Assembly (NCBI GenBank): GCA_951640165.1
Contig: OX621238.1
Coordinates: forward strand, 28,110,001 to 28,174,000
DNA from: Pseudoips prasinana
Taxonomy: Eukaryota > Arthropoda > Insecta > Lepidoptera > Nolidae
Direction: 5' to 3'
Length of the DNA stretch: 64,000 bases
Shown: piece by piece, positions 62,060 to 64,000 of the stretch
How positions within the stretch are numbered: position 1 is the stretch's first letter
Layout: every line of letters begins with the position of its first letter
Position numbers and translations under genes: made by a program
Notes under the pieces: generated by a model
What the model saw: only the letters and a program-made list of their open reading frames with translations
Database searches by the model: none
What the model was told of the DNA's origin: nothing

Positions 62060-62277
62060 ATGGGACATTATTTACACATGGCCATCTGAACCCCAACTAA
62101 GCAGAGCTTGTACTATGGAAACCAGATAACTAAAATACTACTTTTCTTTTGTAAATATATACTTATATAGATAATTACACCCAGACTCAGGACAAACAAA
62201 CATGTTCATGCACACAACGAACCTACGACCTCCAGAGTGAAAAGCAAGCATCTGCCAACCACGCCAACAGGCCCTGT
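62060..62277 (-). mobile_element. SINE T2, B-box deleted
   Basis: Minus strand: GTTGGCGTGGTTGGCAGATG, CTTTTCACTCTGGAGGTCGT, then the body to GTTCAGATGGCCATGTG; the GGTTCGATTCCCACCC part is missing. Confidence 0.78.
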
Positions 62278-62394
62278 CTTTTAATGTGTAATATGCCTAA
62301 TGTGGTTGTACTAACTATATACTTATAAATAAATAAACTATCTATCTATTATGGTTGATAGATAATGTGGCCCCGAGTTCGACAAATGGCCAAA

Positions 62395-62560
62395 TATTTT
62401 TTTTTATATGGCATAGGGCGACAAACGAGCAAGCGGGTCACCTGATGGTAAGTGATCACCGCCGCCCGTGTACGCCCGCGACACCAGAGGTGTCACGGGT
62501 GCGTTGCCGGCCGTTAAGAGTCAGCAAACAAGTGTTGCTAACCCTACTATTGTGTTTGCC
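62395..62560 (-). mobile_element. LINE L1 3' end, minus copy
   Basis: T-run at 62397-62406, GACAAACGAGCAAGCGGGTC, ACCTGATGGTAAGTGATCAC, GTGCGTTGCCGGCC; antisense 3' end as at 18540-18665. Confidence 0.78.
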
Positions 62561-62577
62561 TACTAAATAACTACTCT

Positions 62578-63035
62578 AATTGGACCAAATCCCGTGTTCA
62601 TGCCCGCTTGAGTATGTTTCGCCGGACCGTCTCAACTGGGTCGTGTTGAAACCGGTAGTAGATGAACCAACTGAGTTTGTTTCGCTGGGTCTTCTCAGTT
62701 GGGGCGCATTGGATCCGGTGGTAGCATTAAAGCGCTACCGTCGTTATTAACACAAGGTCCGTCATAATAATAATAACTTAATATAGACAGAACCATTGAC
62801 AATATGTAGTAAACATATTAGACTTAAACTAGATAATTAAACATAATTTCTTGACAATAACTTGATACGAGCTAGCTAAATATCATTGCTATAATATAAT
62901 AAATTTTGTAAATGTTTTCATACAATATGTACCTAAATATCTATGTTACTAGAAATAATAATGTTATAATAATGTTCTGACTATTTACAAGCGCTTTTGT
63001 AAGTCTACGTGAATAAAAACCTTTTTTATTTATTT
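62578..63035 (+). mobile_element. LINE L3 3' end, sense copy
   Basis: TGGACCAAATCCCGTGTTCA start; two GTTTCGC(C/T)GG units; GATCCGGTGGTAGCATTAAA; GTGAATAAAAACC end and A/T tail. More diverged from the 5.9-kb and 53.2-kb copies than these are from each other. Confidence 0.78.
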
Positions 63036-63048
63036 GTATATTTTACTC

Positions 63049-63060
63049 CCCCCCCCCCCC
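63049..63060. repeat. Poly-C run
   Basis: A run of about 12 C. A second run lies at 15170-15186. Length is likely unreliable in any assembly. Confidence 0.9.
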
Positions 63061-63139
63061 GCAATGAGTGCTGGCGACCTTACTCACACGCAGAAACACA
63101 ACACTAAAGTAATTAATGTTATTATTAAAGTTTGTCTTC

Positions 63140-63240
63140 TATAAGGTGGAGATACGTCCCCAGTCGGGCTGCTCTTTGAGCGAATGAACGCAGTTACGTA
63201 AGTACTTTTTATTCTGTGACGCAGTGCCCTATCCCTCTTA
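63140..63240 (+). repeat. Repeat D3, copy 2
   Basis: AAGGTGGAGATACGTCCCCA, GTCGGGCTGCTCTTTGAGCG, AATGAACGCAG then ~30 inserted bases and ACGCAGTGCCCTATCCC; compare 39555-39620 (minus). Confidence 0.6.
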
Positions 63241-63275
63241 AATACTACTAGGTTTTTTTAACAAAAGACACTAAG

Positions 63276-63455
63276 TAACAGCTTGGAGTCTGAATGTTGG
63301 CGGTGTTACACGCCCGTGCCGTGAGAATATGTGAAGCGGTTAGTCCTGCGCCTGATCTCTCCCCAGTCGTGTCAAATATCCATTCTATCATCTATGAGAA
63401 TTAGGCAATAGAATTCCTTTGTGTTTACACACAAACTCTTGCACTATAATAAATT
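63276..63455 (+). mobile_element. SINE T1, diverged partial copy
   Basis: GAGTCTGAATGTTGGCGGTG, CCCGTGCCGTGAGAATATGT, TAGTCCTGCGCCTGATCTCT, ACAAACTCTTGCACTATAAT; both ends missing. Confidence 0.68.
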
Positions 63456-63770
63456 TATTATTAAGAACTTTATGCGCGTAGAAGGCTAACTTAATGCCAA
63501 AGGTATTTTTACCTGGAGATAGCGGAGAGATATTAAGATAGGTGCTCGAGTTTGAGATATTGCGGTGGCGATATAGAGGTAACAGAATAATAAAAATATT
63601 AACAGTATTTTCATACCAGAAGATGTACCTACCATCATATATAAACATACAAATATTTAATAGATGCCACACAACCTTATCATACAACTGGAGTTATATC
63701 AATAACTATATGGTTTCAGACATCGGTTAAAAAGTATTTTAAGAATTATTCAAAAATATAAATATAGGTA

Positions 63771-64000
63771 TCTATACATATAATAAAATCGTAGGAAAGT
63801 CAAAAATGTACATTGAATGTTTTTTTAAAAGGATACTTGGGGCGTGATCTACAATCGATATCGAAGCCAAAAATATAGTTTTTAGAATTTTTGTCTGTGT
63901 GTATGTCCGGGCTAAACTCAAAAAGTACTGCATGGGTTTACTTCAAATTTTGCATGAATATTACTAAGAGTTCGGGTCAACATATAGGCTACATATTATC
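63771..64000 (+). mobile_element. Helitron H1, cut by window end
   Basis: 5' TCTATACATATAATAAAATC after A, then text identical in order to 30541-30780. The 3' CTAG end lies beyond the window. Confidence 0.83.

Overview
This is 64 kb of AT-rich nuclear DNA from an insect, almost certainly a moth or butterfly (Lepidoptera). The case rests on repeat content: Helitrons with the 3' end CACAGCTAG after a short hairpin; RTE-type retroelements ending in a CCAGCAGTGGACGTCTTTCGGCTG-type 3' end with a (GAT)n tail (quoted here only as a class); tRNA-derived SINEs; and Jockey/CR1-type LINE 3' ends, all familiar from lepidopteran genomes. This is recognition from memory, not a database search. I see no convincing exon of a host gene. 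The window looks like intergenic or intronic DNA built up by repeated insertion.

Layout. 1-12 kb: tRNA SINEs, a mariner-type MITE inside a tandem duplication, a 5S-rRNA-derived SINE broken by a LINE 3' end, two LINE 3' regions, a degenerate ~190-bp satellite, an 85-bp-arm perfect palindrome and a 1-kb element with terminal inverted repeats. 12-26 kb: SINEs, Helitron, six more copies of the main MITE, a hAT-like MITE inside an RTE-derived SINE, several antisense LINE fragments (the largest at 18.5-19.5 kb), a 637-bp TIR element inside an RTE end, and a 569-bp tandem duplication. 26-41 kb: long featureless stretches, a cluster of Helitrons (two fused head to tail), a foldback MITE, more SINEs. 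41-50 kb: a nested LINE whose reverse transcriptase forms the only long ORF (471 codons), 5S SINEs, a solo-LTR candidate, and a MITE inside an RTE-derived SINE. 50-64 kb: SINEs, a hexanucleotide satellite, an internally deleted IS630/Tc1/mariner-type element with a spliced mini-transposase (56.9-57.9 kb), LINE 3' ends and a Helitron cut by the window edge.

How the parts relate. Coding capacity is nearly all transposon-derived and mostly broken. The non-autonomous families (tRNA SINEs, 5S SINE, RTE-ended SINE, several MITEs, Helitrons) depend on machinery not encoded here. The window's main value is its nesting: at several sites the interrupted host repeat lets the pre-insertion site and target duplication be read directly (TA, 3-bp, 8-bp, AATT/CAATTG, 5-bp and 12-bp cases), which assigns superfamily and relative age without a database. 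No host pathway or new defence system was found.
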